From positions 55,368,601 to 55,432,600 of the forward strand of contig CM064867.1 in the NCBI GenBank assembly GCA_032719365.1: DNA of 64,000 nucleotides, written 5' to 3'. This DNA comes from Prinsepia uniflora. Its lineage: Eukaryota; Streptophyta; Magnoliopsida; Rosales; Rosaceae. The position numbers and the translations under genes were made by a program. Positions 23,623 through 35,847 of the stretch are shown here, one piece after another (position 1 is the first letter of the stretch; each line of letters opens with the position of its first letter). The notes below the pieces were generated by a model. The model was not told where the DNA came from. It saw only the letters and a program-made list of their open reading frames with translations, and made no database searches.

Positions 23623-26584
23623 TGACAGGACCCCACCCGAAATACACAGGAATAGTATACTCGGTCCTGCTCACGTCTGACAAGAATCAAGACATCTGTA
23701 CGAAACCTTATCAGACAAGGGATACACATATGTTCCTCTAGTTCATGCCTTAATCTCCAGAGTCTCGACTCCCGTGTAATGCCCCAGAAGGGTTGCAAAC
23801 CCAAGAAAACATGTGAGTGAACAAAAATAAACGTTTAAAAACATAATTTGAAAAAATCCGGCTTTTACCCTCCATTTTCCAAAACCATGCATGCATACGA
23901 AAACCATTTCATTTCGATTAAAACGAAACACAATTTATCATTCTCAAAATACGTGAAAGAATCTTCAACTTAAAAGGTACAAGAAATCATCAAAACAATT
24001 AATAAATCAATGAAATCATCCATATACAATTTCACATCACTTAGCCAACATTGGTATCACACATAACCAAATCCACATCTTACATCACCACAACGAACAC
24101 CTATAGTCAACTCATCACTGATGCACAACATCAATCATCGTAATCACTGCAAGTAACACCATCATTCACTCGGGATACAGAGCCCAGCTCGATATCTGAG
24201 TGGAAACTGACTAGAGATATAGAGTCTAGCTCGACGTCCGAGTTTCCATCAGACGATAGTCTTAGGATACATAGCCTTTCTCGATGTCTGAGACTACTCG
24301 TCACCATACCAGAGACATATGAATATGAAATCACATCAGACATCATAACCACAATCACACACAATACTAATCTCAGGATCTGGGGCCCTCGGCTCGACGT
24401 CTGAGACTAACCCACCAATCACAATAATCACAACGCACATTATACATCATGAATCATCAAATCTATAACAGACAATCAAGTCATATCCAACCCATCCTCA
24501 CTGCACAACAACAATTATCACATCAAATGTACGACCGGTAGGAACACCACATACACTTTCGGGAACCAGAGCCTTGGGCACGACATCTGAGTCATCACAA
24601 TATCAGTCTCAAGAACAGGAGTCCTAGGCTCGACGTCTGAGACCACTAACCAATCAACACACATCTCAAGGAGGGTTATCCACAATCATTACAATCATCA
24701 GTATAATTGACACATCACAACATGCCACAACTTAAAACTTTTCACATTACCAATATCGAGAAACATACTTGTATCACATATCAATACCGAAAAACATGCA
24801 GAAATAGTCTTTTTACGAAAACCATTCGATAATCAAAACAATTCCACATCATAGACTTTCTCCATCACAAATGTCGTGAAAACATTATTTAATCACATTT
24901 TTCGCAAATTCACAATTAAAACAAAATTTGAGTATCGAAATCTCATGAAAACCTCGTAAAACATACCATCGAACTACTTCCAAAAAACCATCCAAAATCA
25001 TATAAAAATCACCAATTATCCAACATCAATATCTCATATCTTGAACCACATTGAATCCCAAATTTATAAGTGAAACGGTATTCGAACATAGTTTATGAAA
25101 AACCTCAAAAAACACGCAATAAAATATTAATTAAATATTCATAAAATCACCAAAAATCCGATACAGTACCCAATCGCTCAATTATCAAGAAACACATAGT
25201 AGAACATTCAAAACTCATAAAAATGCATGCACAATATTTTAATAAAATAATACGTCCACTCACACACCTTCCTATCGTCGAATCCCACTTTGCATGCATT
25301 TCTGTAATTCTTCGAATGCCACTTCCTACCATAAACCACATCTTAAGGTTACAAATCATCTCAAATATCTCTTTATTTAGTCCCCTAATTTTTCAGGATT
25401 TTTAAACGAATTTAAAATAATCTCTAAACTTTCGGACAATCAAAACTACACTTAGACAATACACGATTGTCTCGAAAATTGTGGCATTGGGCTCGTAACA
25501 TTAAAAGAATGAACTTTCGTGTTCGCCATTTTTCTAGATGACGTGGCACATGGCCCCATGCTACACCCAAAGTGGCTGCACGTGGGCCTCTTGCGCCACA
25601 TAACTGTTCATCATCTTCTTTAGGGTGCCAGACTAGTTTATCTGTAAAGCGAGTCATTCGACTTACGTGTTCGACCCAGTTTCAAAACCTTCAATTCCAG
25701 TCTTTTTTCCCAATTAAACCCACTATACTACTTGAAATTAACCAAGAAACATGTTTCTAAGTTCAAGTTGAGGATCAAATCACCTTAAATCATCAAACTC
25801 GATTAAGCTTTGTAATTCAATTTTCGAACTCAGTTCTAGGTCCATCCTTGGGTAATTATCCTCGATTTTTGTATGATTCTGCTCAATATGGTTCAAGGAA
25901 GGGACTTACAATCTCAATTCAAGCAATTGAAGCCCAATTCCTCAAATTCAATTTCAAGCTTACAGGAAAATTCTTGGTTTACACTCACGGGTCTATTCCT
26001 TTGTTCCTCATTGAATTCTTTCATTTCCTTTCTCATTTTGCCCCAATTTTATCTCTGGTTCACTCCCCTTCCTCTTTAGTTTCTCCCATCATCATCTCTT
26101 TCTCACGGTTCTTCTTTGTTTTCCTTTTCTTTTTGGCTGAGGAGCACACACACATCACACCTCAAAATTTAAAACAATAAACACCATAATTCCCAAATCG
26201 GTGGCACCAAAACATAACAGATAAGGGACACTTGTCACTTCCCTATTCAGTCACAAAAATATCCCACAAGAAAAATTATGAAAATGCCCTCTCTTAAAAA
26301 AATTACCAAATTTCCCCTGCACATCTCAGACCCAAAACGAAACCATCTGAACTCCGTTTCCAGCATGTCATTTGTCAACATACTCGAGAAGCCGAGACCT
26401 CCTTAACAGTCTTCTCGAATCACCTAAACAAGGCGCCGGTCAAAAGTTCAACACTTTATCTTTTGGTCAAATAGTCAACACTTTGACTTTTGGTCAAACA
26501 ATCAACCATTTCACTTCAAGGGAAAAATGGTCAATTCAACTAACTATTTCGATTTTACCCTCGTTGAACATCTAGGTCGTTACA
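23623..26584 (-). mobile_element. Complete solo-like LTR, minus strand (2962 bp)
   Basis: On the minus strand it runs from TGTAACGACC (26584) to GGTCCTGTCA (23623). Neither a primer site nor a polypurine tract adjoins it, so it is a solo LTR. The flanking pentamers (ATCGG and ACCCT) differ, so the target duplication is lost or the neighbours rearranged. It has GTGAGTGAAC at 23813-23822, GTCCACTCAC at 25254-25263, two ATGCATGC boxes (23886, 25223) and a repeat of GAGCC-AGCTCGA-GTCTGAG units at 24170-24640. Confidence 0.8.
24170..24640. repeat. Degenerate TCTAGCTCGACGTCTGAG repeat in LTR
   Basis: Six copies of a unit like GGATACAGAGCC-TAGCTCGACGTCTGAG lie near 24170, 24209, 24253, 24382, 24555 and 24608, at uneven spacing. 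Confidence 0.65.
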
Positions 26585-28070
26585 ACCCTAATTGAGGCTG
26601 ATCATACTGAGTTAAGAGGAAAGGCTTCTACAAAAACAAGTACAAGGGAAGGAAGGAGAAGCATTATAACACCCAGCATGGCTCAAAGACCAACAACCAA
26701 TCTCTTCATGGAAAACAGCATAGGGGCACATCAAAACCTAAACCGACTTAAATAATTCTTTGGAGAATGTTTTGATAAATGTAACGAATATGATCGAAAA
26801 ACCAAAGCCAAGACTAAAAAATCATAGACAACCAATTCACTCCAACTTGTACTACCAATATCGTAAGGTCAATTGCTAAACCAATGATAAGCGTGTAGCC
26901 TTCTAGGATATTATGGAATGGTTGGCCAAAAAAGGGAAGATTAACCAATTCATTCAACATGTGCGACAATTCGCCAACCATCCCTAGATCAACACCATTA
27001 GTGGTGGACCAACGATCTATTCTGCATGAACTTCCAACAAGGCAAAAAAGAACATCATATGGGCCACCTAATCGAACAACAAGATCTTCAACGTTGAATT
27101 TGGTAGGGCAAAGAAAGTTGACAAAGTTGGTTGGGAAGCAATAACCTTTCCAGATGAAGAAGAACAAGGCATCATTTTCCCTCATGATAATCACCTCATT
27201 ATCTAGTTTCTAATTCGAAATTTTGATGTCGAAATAATCCTCATCAACAAAGGAAGCTCATCAAATGTGCTCTTCATGAAAGCCTCCAATCAGCTAGGGA
27301 TTGACGGCAAGGAGCTTAACAAAGTAGTAACACTACAACTAAGTTTCTCATGAGACTTAGTAATGCCCATTGGTTTAGTCTTCCTAAATATTTTAGCAAG
27401 AATGGCTCCAAGACATAGCAATTGTAATTGTAACATTTTGGGTTATGGATTTCCAACCGTTTACAATGTCATCCAAGGCCGAGGACTACTAAATCAGATT
27501 AACACAGTCTACTCTACACATTTACTCTTCATGAAGTTTCAAACAATCATGGGGATTGGCTAGGTCAGATGAGACCAACTCTTTACATGAACTTCCTATC
27601 AATCTCCTCTAACCAAGGTAGCCCCTACCACCAACAAGGAGAGCAAGTATGTTACTTAGAACGCATAGAAGGCCAACCTTATTCATTTAGTTCTCATAAA
27701 ACAAATCCAATATATCCTTTTGGAGATCTTGAGGGATCCATCTATAACTTAGACACCTCAACTAGTTGAGGAGATCAAACCAATCCCACTTCATCTTGAA
27801 CATCCAAATTGACAGATCAGAAATAGAACCATATTAAAATGGGAGACCAAGATTGCACTCATCCAATTCCTCAGGGAAAACATCGAAATCTTCGCTTGGT
27901 CTTATGCTAACATGTCTAGCATATCAACAGATGTGATCTACCACAAACTGGCTATGAATAATTCTTTAAAACCAGTCACTCAAAAGCGAAGGACATATGA
28001 TGTTGAGTGTATACTAGCCATGCAGGAGGACATCATCAAGCTCAATGTGTTCCATGTTTATTCCCACCTT
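26585..28070 (+). pseudogene. Degenerate protease/RT region of a Tat-type Ty3/gypsy element
   Basis: Short frames carry recognisable pieces. Near 27454 a frame reads YNVIQGRGLLNQINTVYST, matching the region after the protease domain of Tat-type polyproteins (usual form YNAILGRP-L). At about 27867-28040 another reads LIQFLRENIEIFAWSYANM and, further on, TQKRRTYDVE, matching the start of the Tat reverse transcriptase segment (FAW...M, then K-V-QKRR). Stops and frameshifts are frequent and the RT catalytic YxDD part is absent. It breaks off near 28070. Confidence 0.65.
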
Positions 28071-28269
28071 CCTTGTTTTCTCTTCTTCTTCTCCCTTTAT
28101 TTCTTCTGTTTGTTTTATTCCTTACTTCTGTTCGATCAGGCGAATTCAATTTATGTAAGGTGTAAGGGTTGGGCGGTGAAGTCCACCTCACATAACTTCA
28201 AGTTGACACTTTTCACTTAGTTAGACTACTCTTTACTGGCTAATCAAAAGCCCTTTAACAACCTATAAT
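28071..28269. other. Unassigned pyrimidine-rich junction
   Basis: T/C-rich stretch with no recognisable gene or repeat motif. Confidence 0.35.
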
Positions 28270-28525
28270 TAAAGTCCCATATACTCGCACATAACTCATA
28301 AATCTATTTTAGACCCGTAACTCGATCATACAATCTCCGTTTTCGATGTGCCACCTATCTACAAAATCAAAACTTTGAGATCTATGTAACCGCCCTCAAT
28401 AAATGCGCAAAAATCTCTCTGAATCAAAACTAAACTTTTGACCTTTAGGTACATAGAAGGTTAAAATAGTCCATTTACATTATAATTTCTCGGAATTATA
28501 TTTCTCAAGTTTTTGGCTCGTTACA
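28270..28525 (-). mobile_element. 5' end fragment of a chromovirus-family LTR
   Basis: On the minus strand it starts TGTAACGAGCC at 28525 and carries the family's GTAGATAGGTGGCACATCG phrase near 28360. Only about 250 bp is recognisable. Confidence 0.6.
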
Positions 28526-29829
28526 CAAGCAATTTTTAATTAATTTCAACATTTTTTCGTTGGCTTCTTGATAAATGCCAAGTCCAACAATGGTTATGCA
28601 AGACAAGTGATCTACATGTAATAACTTTGCAAGTGCACAAGACGTGTAGATAGTATAATGGCACAACAAAGGTCAAATTCATAAGGGACTTGTTCAAGGT
28701 ATCCAATTTGTTTAAGTCCAATTAGCTTAGATGTGCGAGACTGGGGGGATTGTATTTGATTGCTTGGATTTCAAGTGAAGTAATGATTGGTTCCAAAATT
28801 GCTTTTAAAGGTAGAATTAGGGTTAACTATCCACCCTACCACTTATTATCTTCCTTAGTCCTTATTAGTCATCGTCATTTAGTGATTGAATTGGATGCCC
28901 GTTCCTATGGCAGGGCGTATGCTCATTAGAAAAATTTCATCCTTTCTTACTTTGTCTTCTTGAGGCAGGGCATATGCTCTCAAGTGTCTACCACACATTT
29001 TAATGATGCATTGCAAATGAAAAAGATTTTATGACACCGCATTAACCTACAGCTAAAAGTCCACCTCTTAGCTGTGATGCTTACATTTACTAGATAGATA
29101 TGGCGATCAAATCTAGCACATGTCATCCACAATTTCATGTATATACATTAGCTACTCTTACACACATCCCATTGAGTTCATTTACCATAATAGGTTGATT
29201 CAATTCAAAAAACATACACAAAGATAATGAAACAAGAACTAAGTACAACAACTCATAGTAAGGGCTTCAAGTAGCCCTAATCCGTAAGGACTACTCACTC
29301 GTGCTTAAAATAAAGAATGTAAACTTTATTGAAATAAACATTGAAGGAATGAAAAGTAAACAAGACAGTAAATTGCAAAAGAGAAGAAGTGATGAACTTC
29401 CACAAGAAAGCCACCCTCCAAATGTTGAGAATCCGAGATTGAAATGGAACAAATCTAAGAATCTTAAAACCGTGAAAAACTAGAGTATAAATTGCAAAAC
29501 CATAAAGATAACAAGAGTATGAATCCAAAATTACAAGGAAAAAAGTAAGAACATGAAATGTAAAAGAACTAATTGTAAGAAAGAAGAACCGTAAAGAAAA
29601 TAAGATGTATGAATATGAAAACGTAAAAGAAACAAGTGCTATGAAATTGAAATTGTAAAGTAGTAATGTATGAGTATGTAACGTACAAAGAACTAAATGT
29701 AAGAAGGAAAAAGTAATAAGAAAACTGAGTGTATTTCGAGTCTAGAAATTGGCTGCACTTCGAGGCCTAAGAGAGGTAGCAGACTCCCCTAAAATTGAGC
29801 TAAGTTGGTCCTTTTATAGAAGACTCAAA
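28526..29829 (-). mobile_element. Probable Tat/Athila-type LTR fragment, minus strand
   Basis: AT-rich, non-coding. On the minus strand TATAAAAGG (29807-29816) is followed by a leader-like stretch, and two copies of GGCAGGGC(G/A)TATGCTC (28910 and 28966) recall the motif repeats of the plus-strand Tat LTR at 3806. The assignment rests on this architecture only. The chromovirus LTR at 29830 truncates or is inserted into its right side. Confidence 0.4.
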
Positions 29830-30058
29830 TGTAACGACCCATCCTGAATCTACGGTATAAATTAAGAATTAATTGAGGATTAGTGAGACTAATAGGGAAT
29901 TAGTCGAGAATTATCAGACGATCGGGGGTAAAATCACGATTTTGCCCCTAGAGAGGATAAAAAGTTGACTTTTGACTCAGGAGGTTAATGACACGGGGAT
30001 CGAGGCCCATTACATAGATCGAGACGATACGAGTCTAGATATTTGGTCCATGACCAAT

Positions 30059-30084
30059 GGATGAGTGACAAGTGTCACTCATCC
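30059..30084. promoter_or_regulatory. 26-bp LTR palindrome, perfect copy
   Basis: GGATGAGTGACA, centre AG, TGTCACTCATCC, 229 bp from the LTR start and just upstream of a CT-rich tract that could hold the transcript start. Confidence 0.7.
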
Positions 30085-31666
30085 ATTGCCCTTCATCTTC
30101 ATTCATGCATCTCCCCCTCCTCTTCTTGTTTCATTCCCCTTACCTGAAACCAACAACCCAAATCCTACACCCACACCCTCATTTCCTCACCCTTTGTTGT
30201 CTGTGTGAAAGAGAGAGTGACAGAGTGAGACGAGACGGAGATGACGGTGACGACGGTTGGGACAAGCGTGCACAGTGGCTGGAATCCGAGATGTAAGCAT
30301 TTTGGGTTCAAAATCGAAATTCAAGCTTTAGGTTTTCTTGGCCTGATTTAATGATCAAACTTGATCCCTAGGGATAGTATTATCTCATAGACACCAAAAG
30401 GAAGGGTCGCGGTGACCAGAATCTTCCAAGAACTAGGTTGGAAGTTTTCTTGAAAAGCTTCAAGCTCCCAAGGTAAAATCTAGAACTCTTTAGATTATTT
30501 TGATGCCATGGATCCCTTTCTGGGATCATTACGATCAGAATGGTAGAAAAATGGGAAGTTTTGATGGTCGGATGAGGAAGAACAGACCAAGTCGGGTTCG
30601 CAGTTCGTTTGACCCGTTACAGAGTAATGGGTCAACCCGTTACAGAGTAATATCTGAAGGTGGACGATGATGAAGTGGCAGTCCACGTCATCATCTGTCA
30701 GAGCCTGTCAGTCCACGTCACAAATCAGGAGCTACCACGTGGCAAGCTGTCAAACACAGTCAAATCTGACATGTCATACACGTGGCCCAATCAAAGGCTG
30801 ACACGTGGTGCGTGTTAGACCTGTCAGGCTGACGCCAGCCGTTGAACAACTGTTGATTGGCATTGACCGGTGTTCACCGCCGTTAACCAGCGTTGACCAC
30901 CGTCGTGGACGACCGTTAACCAACGTTAACCGGCATATGAGGGCACGTGGGACTGAATTTCAAGGTGATATCAGTTAGCTTCAAAAATTCTTGACATTCT
31001 GAATCCAATTGTGGTGGTTTTAGGTCGATCGGAGACCATTTGATAGGTCATTTGGGGGTTTAAAGCCTCGGTAAGCGTATTTCGGGTGCATTACCGGTAT
31101 CGATCTTTGTGAAGGTTTCTTGTATAAACTTATAGAGGTTGTTAGTAACCTTTGAGATATGGTTTAGACAGGCCCAGACGTCCCGGAGACTGTGGATTAG
31201 CTTTAGATCGACTTATTGCGCAGGCTTCAAAGCGCGCAGCGTGGACCGACGGTGAGTGGACTTTGGTTTATAAATGATGCATGCATATATGTTTTAATGT
31301 GTTATAAATATTGTTTGAATTGCAATGTTGCAAATGTTTGGATTGATGAAATGCATAAATATTTTAGATGCTAGTTGATTAGTGGTTTTTAGACGATTTC
31401 ACGGGGATGCGTAAAATTGGCTTGAGACCTAGTTTCAAAGATAATGGACTCTGGGAGAGAGTCCATTGGAAACCATGTTTAGGGCCAAGGGCCCTATTGG
31501 GACTTCGAACCCCATTTTATGTGGAATTGGACACCATTTTTATATGATTTGTGCAAACTGGTTTTGGGATGAGACCCGGTGCAAAATAACTGTTTTGGAT
31601 TTGAGAGTTAACAGTTTATGAAAATGTTTCGATTGTTTCTATTATGGCCATTCTCTAAGATCATGG

Positions 31667-31945
31667 CTAGGACTCCGATAGGGACGTGTTCACCGGAGAG
31701 GGCCTCCGGCAGAAATGTGTTTCCCCAGAGAGAACCCTATGAGATGATGGATATGACTCCGACAGGAATGCTTTTCCCCGAAGAGGACCCTATGAGATGA
31801 TAGATATGACTCCGGCAGGAATGCGTTTCCCCTAAGAGGACCTCCGGAGAGGGCCTCTAGCAGGAATGTGTTTCCCCATAATGACCCTGTGAGATGATGG
31901 TTATGACTCCGATAGGAATGTGTTTCCCTAAAGAGGTCACGATAA
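31667..31945 (+). repeat. About 53-bp tandem repeat in LTR
   Basis: Five degenerate copies of ATGACTCCGACAGGAATG-(C/T)GTTTCCCC followed by a GAGGACCCTATGAGATGAT-like half (some with CTCCGGAGAGGGCCTC). The copy number probably varies between individuals. Confidence 0.75.
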
Positions 31946-32630
31946 CACTACCTGCAGGAGTGTCGGGTTATTGCACTGAGACGTCGAGTCAGGGACTCCG
32001 AGCCTAGTGCCGCACTTAGACGTCGAATCGTGGACTCTAGAGTCAGGTGTAGATCAGTTGCATAAATCCGAGTTGCACTCGTGTCGATATAAAAATTGTG
32101 ACAGTGATAACGACGAATGATTTGACGGTATGAGACCGATGTCGGATATTGACGGATAGAGATGGGTGATTTTCTTTATAGAGACGGATGATTTGACGGA
32201 CAAGGATGGATGACGGATATGAGAATGGGTCCCGAGGCTTTTGACTAATCGATTGTGTCCAGTTGTTTGTTTTAACCTGTGTTAGTTTTACCCAGAAAGT
32301 ACTTGTTTTTCGTATGTGTTGTTTCACTAGATAGTACTCATTTTAAATTGGTATGCATGCATGCATTGTAAAATGGAGGGTGAAAATTCTATTTGGTAAA
32401 ATGGTTTTTTTATAATTGCTTATTTTTTTCCACTCACACGTTTTGTCCTTTTGGCACCCTCCATGTTGATCGCGGATGTGGGCTGTAGCAGAGATTGAGA
32501 CATCACATGTCGTAACAGATCCTTGCATACTCTAGGTAACACCGAGTGGGTTACGATTTTATCCCTTGTCTAGCACGTGGTGTCAGACGGGAGCAGGAAG
32601 ATCTCACGATAAGCCAGGGGGATTGACACA

Positions 32631-33740
32631 CAAACTTCCTTAAATCGGAATGATGATATTGGATGATGGTTTTATGACTTAGAATCAGCCATAAAACATA
32701 TTGGTTGGCATATCCCAAATATCTTTATCACACTTAAAGAAATCTTTCGTATTATAATGGAGGTGGAATATAAACACTTAGAAAGTAAATGCTTGAGTAC
32801 TGAATTATAAGTGTTGAAAATATGTTTTATTTCGCAATCAAGCTGTGAGAAGGCACGTTAGTCTAGAAATCATCAACTATATGAACATTAGTTGGAATCA
32901 TGTTATAGGCTAGCAGAGTATTCAGAGTACATTGTTACATCTAGATTCGAGTGTTTGACTACCTTAAAGACTAATTTAAATTGTAGTCGAAATGAATTTG
33001 ATGTTGGCTGATCTTCTAAACTAGCTATGAAAACAAGTCGGGATGAAGGTGTTTGTTGGAGTCTTCAAAACTAACTTGGGATACAAGTCGGGACGAAGGA
33101 TACATTACTTGTTCTTCGTTTACGAATTAAGATGGGTTAAGAGAACAACTGAATTTTGATCCAAAATCGAAAGAAAAGAGACGAGCTTTTGAAAAAAAGA
33201 AACTTATATGAGTTCGCAATTTTTTTGAAATTGATTGAGTTTGATCAACTTACTTGTTTGTTTGATTGATTGATTATCCCTTGAGAAGAGGATGCCTTCT
33301 CCTTTTATTCGTAGTTTGAGGGTGAACTTGACATGCCACGTAGACTTCCATGTGGACTTGCATGCAACGACTTTGTTACGTTCTTCTTTCTTGTCAGTTT
33401 TGGCTTCGACAAAACCAATTTCCTTATTTTACACTTCATTTCCCCATGTTTTCAAGTAGGCGTCGATTGAGCTGAGCCTCCAACGAGTTGGGTTTAAATT
33501 TTACTGTTTCTTTCTCTTTGGTTCAGGGTAGATTTTTTTGGGTGTGAAGACGTAGGTGTTCGTGAAAAGTTTAATTTTCAGGCGACAACCTTGAATTCCA
33601 AAAAATCACCCTACCCATCTTTCACTTCCATTTAACTTTTATTTATCCTTCATCATCTCTGGATAAATTCATCGCGTAACGCCTTCCATTTCTGCTTCCA
33701 TCCCATGCAACCGTCCACTTCTGAATCTTCTCTTGTTGTT
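32631..33740. other. Unassigned repeat-like sequence
   Basis: No coding frame. An AACTA-CT-TGAAAACAAGTCGGGA(T/C)GAAGG-like phrase occurs twice (near 33015 and 33070) and a CTCCTTTTATTCG TATA-like context lies near 33300. A decayed LTR is possible but not shown. Confidence 0.35.
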
Positions 33741-34382
33741 TTTTTTTCGTCTAGCAATCTTGAATGCTTTTAATATGAGGCAGATGAATACTTACCGTTT
33801 AATTACACAATGTGTATCTAATAATAATTTACACTTTTCCTTAAACTTAACTTTATATTTAGAGATCCACATAGGAATATTCGTAATTATTAACAAGATT
33901 TGAATTTGTTAGAAAATAGAGTGAATTAAATAGTAGAGATATATATAAAAAAAATCTCTTCCGTATTTGGATAAGTGGATTGTCCATTTCTAGAGAGCAA
34001 TAAAATGAGCTATATCATATTATATGGTAGTTGTGTGTCAAATCGAGGGAAACGTGGTGTGTCAAATTGAGAGAAACATATATAACTATAAAATAATTTT
34101 TGATTTAATATTTTTAAATTTTATCCTTTAATTTAAATTTAGTCTACTACTAAAAATGATCTCACCGGAAAAACATGGCAAGAATGGTTGCATTACTAAT
34201 AATTAACATGGCGAGAATGGTTTCAGTACTATTAATTGAACATACGGAACATCATTAGCTTGTATTAAAATAATATTAATATAAATAAATTATGTGATGT
34301 TTTGAAATTTCTTCTTTAATGCTCTGTATTTCTCATTACTTAAGTATTTCTAAATAACAACAAGTACATATTTGAAAATTAG
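33741..34382. other. AT-rich intergenic DNA
   Basis: No gene, repeat or structural signal that I can support. Confidence 0.5.
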
Positions 34383-35222
34383 GAAAAATTGCTGCTATGA
34401 TCATTGAACATTATTAATATTGCTTATACTCCCTGAATTCTATTATCAGTAGCAGACGTTCCTCAATTATGTCAAAATGTAAATAATGTTAACTTTTTCT
34501 GTTAGAAATAAAAGTAAGATGATTTTTTCAAGTATATTTACACAATTCCTTCTATTCAACTTAAATGAAACTCAAAACTTCTATTTCCTACAAACATCAA
34601 ATATTTAGAATTTCTAATGCTACAAAATAATATAATAATTGATTAAAACTAAAGGAAGAACAAAAAAAAAAGTTGATAGGCTTGCCTTGTTGCTTGTTCC
34701 AGCCTTCTTGTTTGTTTGTTCTTGGGGTTTCCCCCTTTGGTTTTAACATATTCTTTTTACAGAAAAAAAAGGAAAAAGTTTGAATGTTATATTTCTTTTT
34801 GTCACTAAAGGTGTAGAACACCATTAGTGGCCAATTTTCCCCATGAATAGCGTCACGAAAACATCTATTTTGTAGATGTTTAATAAAAAATTCGATGCTA
34901 AATGCTTACTTCACTTTTAGTAACAAAAGATGCATTTACATTCAAACTTTTTCCATTTTTTTTTTCAAAAATTCTATTTTTTAATTTCTTTTAATTTTAT
35001 CAATTATTAAATTCAAAGCTTCGAAATATTCCAAAATATTCATGGGTTGGGAAGTTAACAATTTGGTTTGCATTTTTACATATGTTGAATATAGAAAATT
35101 GTATAAATATACTTGAAATTATCATCTTACCCTTATTTTTATTTGAAAATATTAACAATTTTAATGGAAGAACGATTACTGCATATTTCGACGCTGTTTA
35201 AAGACTATAGAAATGTTTTTTC
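34383..35222. mobile_element. Foldback (long inverted-repeat) non-autonomous DNA element
   Basis: The left arm (34383-34560) and right arm (35084-35222) are imperfect reverse complements for about 140-180 bp. The core AAGTATATTTA-ACAATT...TATTCAAC on the left matches GTTGAATA...AATTGTATAAATATACTT on the right. The ends are AAAAATTGCTGCTATGATCATTG against the complement of AAAGACTATAGAAATGTTTTTT. The 0.5-kb centre has no transposase and contains two smaller hairpins, CACTAAAGGTG/CACCATTAGTG (34804-34830) and AAACATCTA/TAGATGTTT (34859-34882). It fits a MITE- or MULE-type foldback; no clear target duplication. Confidence 0.6.
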
Positions 35223-35277
35223 CCTTCAACCTAGGTAACATAAAAAATAAAGAATAAACAGCGAAGATAATTTGAGC

Positions 35278-35283
35278 TTTATT
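35278..35283 (-). terminator. Candidate polyadenylation signal of TPX2
   Basis: AATAAA on the minus strand, about 565 bp past the TPX2 stop codon. It is the first perfect copy downstream; an upstream variant signal could be used instead. Confidence 0.35.
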
Positions 35284-35518
35284 GCTTGTACAGGTACACA
35301 TACAATCAGTTGTAATAATACATTTCTACATTCACGACATTTATCTATATCAAATGATGATATTCACTATTTCGAGCACATTTTATGCTGTCTAACAAAT
35401 ATCGTGTACTGTTTTAAGTTTAATAGTTTGTGTTCCGGAAAAAAAAGTTTAACAGTTTGTGATAGTTCCTTTACATCTTGACGCGACTCTTTGCGAGATT
35501 TATAAAGACTTCTTATGA

Positions 35519-35521
<3 letters not shown>

Positions 35522-35553
<32 letters not shown>
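35522..35553. repeat. (AG)16 microsatellite
   Basis: Uninterrupted dinucleotide run in the presumed TPX2 3' region. Confidence 0.95.
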
Positions 35554-35556
<3 letters not shown>

Positions 35557-35624
35557 TAATTGCGTGCCTTGTCTTGCATTCGCTCCCCGAAATTGATTGG
35601 TCATACTTAAAAGAATATTCTCGG

Positions 35625-35735
35625 AACCTTTACACGTAAATTTGAATGAATTGCCTACATTTTGGCTTCATGGTCTTTGTCATGTCAAGGAAACTTTACA
35701 CAAGTAAATTGAAAGAATTGCCTACATTTTGGTAT
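35625..35735. repeat. Short direct duplication near the TPX2 3' end
   Basis: AATTGCCTACATTTTGG with its flank (TTTACAC-GTAAATTTGAATG against TTTACACAAGTAAATTGAAAG) occurs twice, 64 bp apart. Confidence 0.7.
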
Positions 35736-35847
35736 CCAATTCAAAGAATCTGAATGGTACATGTTATTGGAGATGATCGTACGCCCTTCTTGTACAGGAG
35801 ATTCAAGAGTTCTTGAACAGCTACACTACTACCAAATGAGGAACACA

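Larger units (their letters stand above)
29830..32630 (+). mobile_element. Long LTR, plus strand (about 2.8 kb)
   Basis: It starts TGTAACGACCCATCCTG. It holds the palindrome at 30059, a TGTCA/ACGTGG-rich region at 30660-30930, the AGTGGTGGTTTTAGG-type block near 31008, GTGAGTGGAC at 31252-31261, ATGCATGCAT near 31277, hairpins at 31410-31580, a 53-bp tandem repeat, ATGCATGCATGC near 32351 and TTCCACTCAC at 32429. It ends AGGGGGATTGACA; this short form of the end also occurs in the minus LTR at 59508. No exact target duplication was found. Confidence 0.78.

Noticed and set aside
23406..23804. 132-codon minus-strand frame
   Set aside because: It crosses the LTR boundary at 23623 and has no recognisable domain.
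29830..32630. Target duplication for the LTR at 29830
   Set aside because: Left TCAAA and right CAAAC/ACAAA differ; the LTR end is also a shortened variant.
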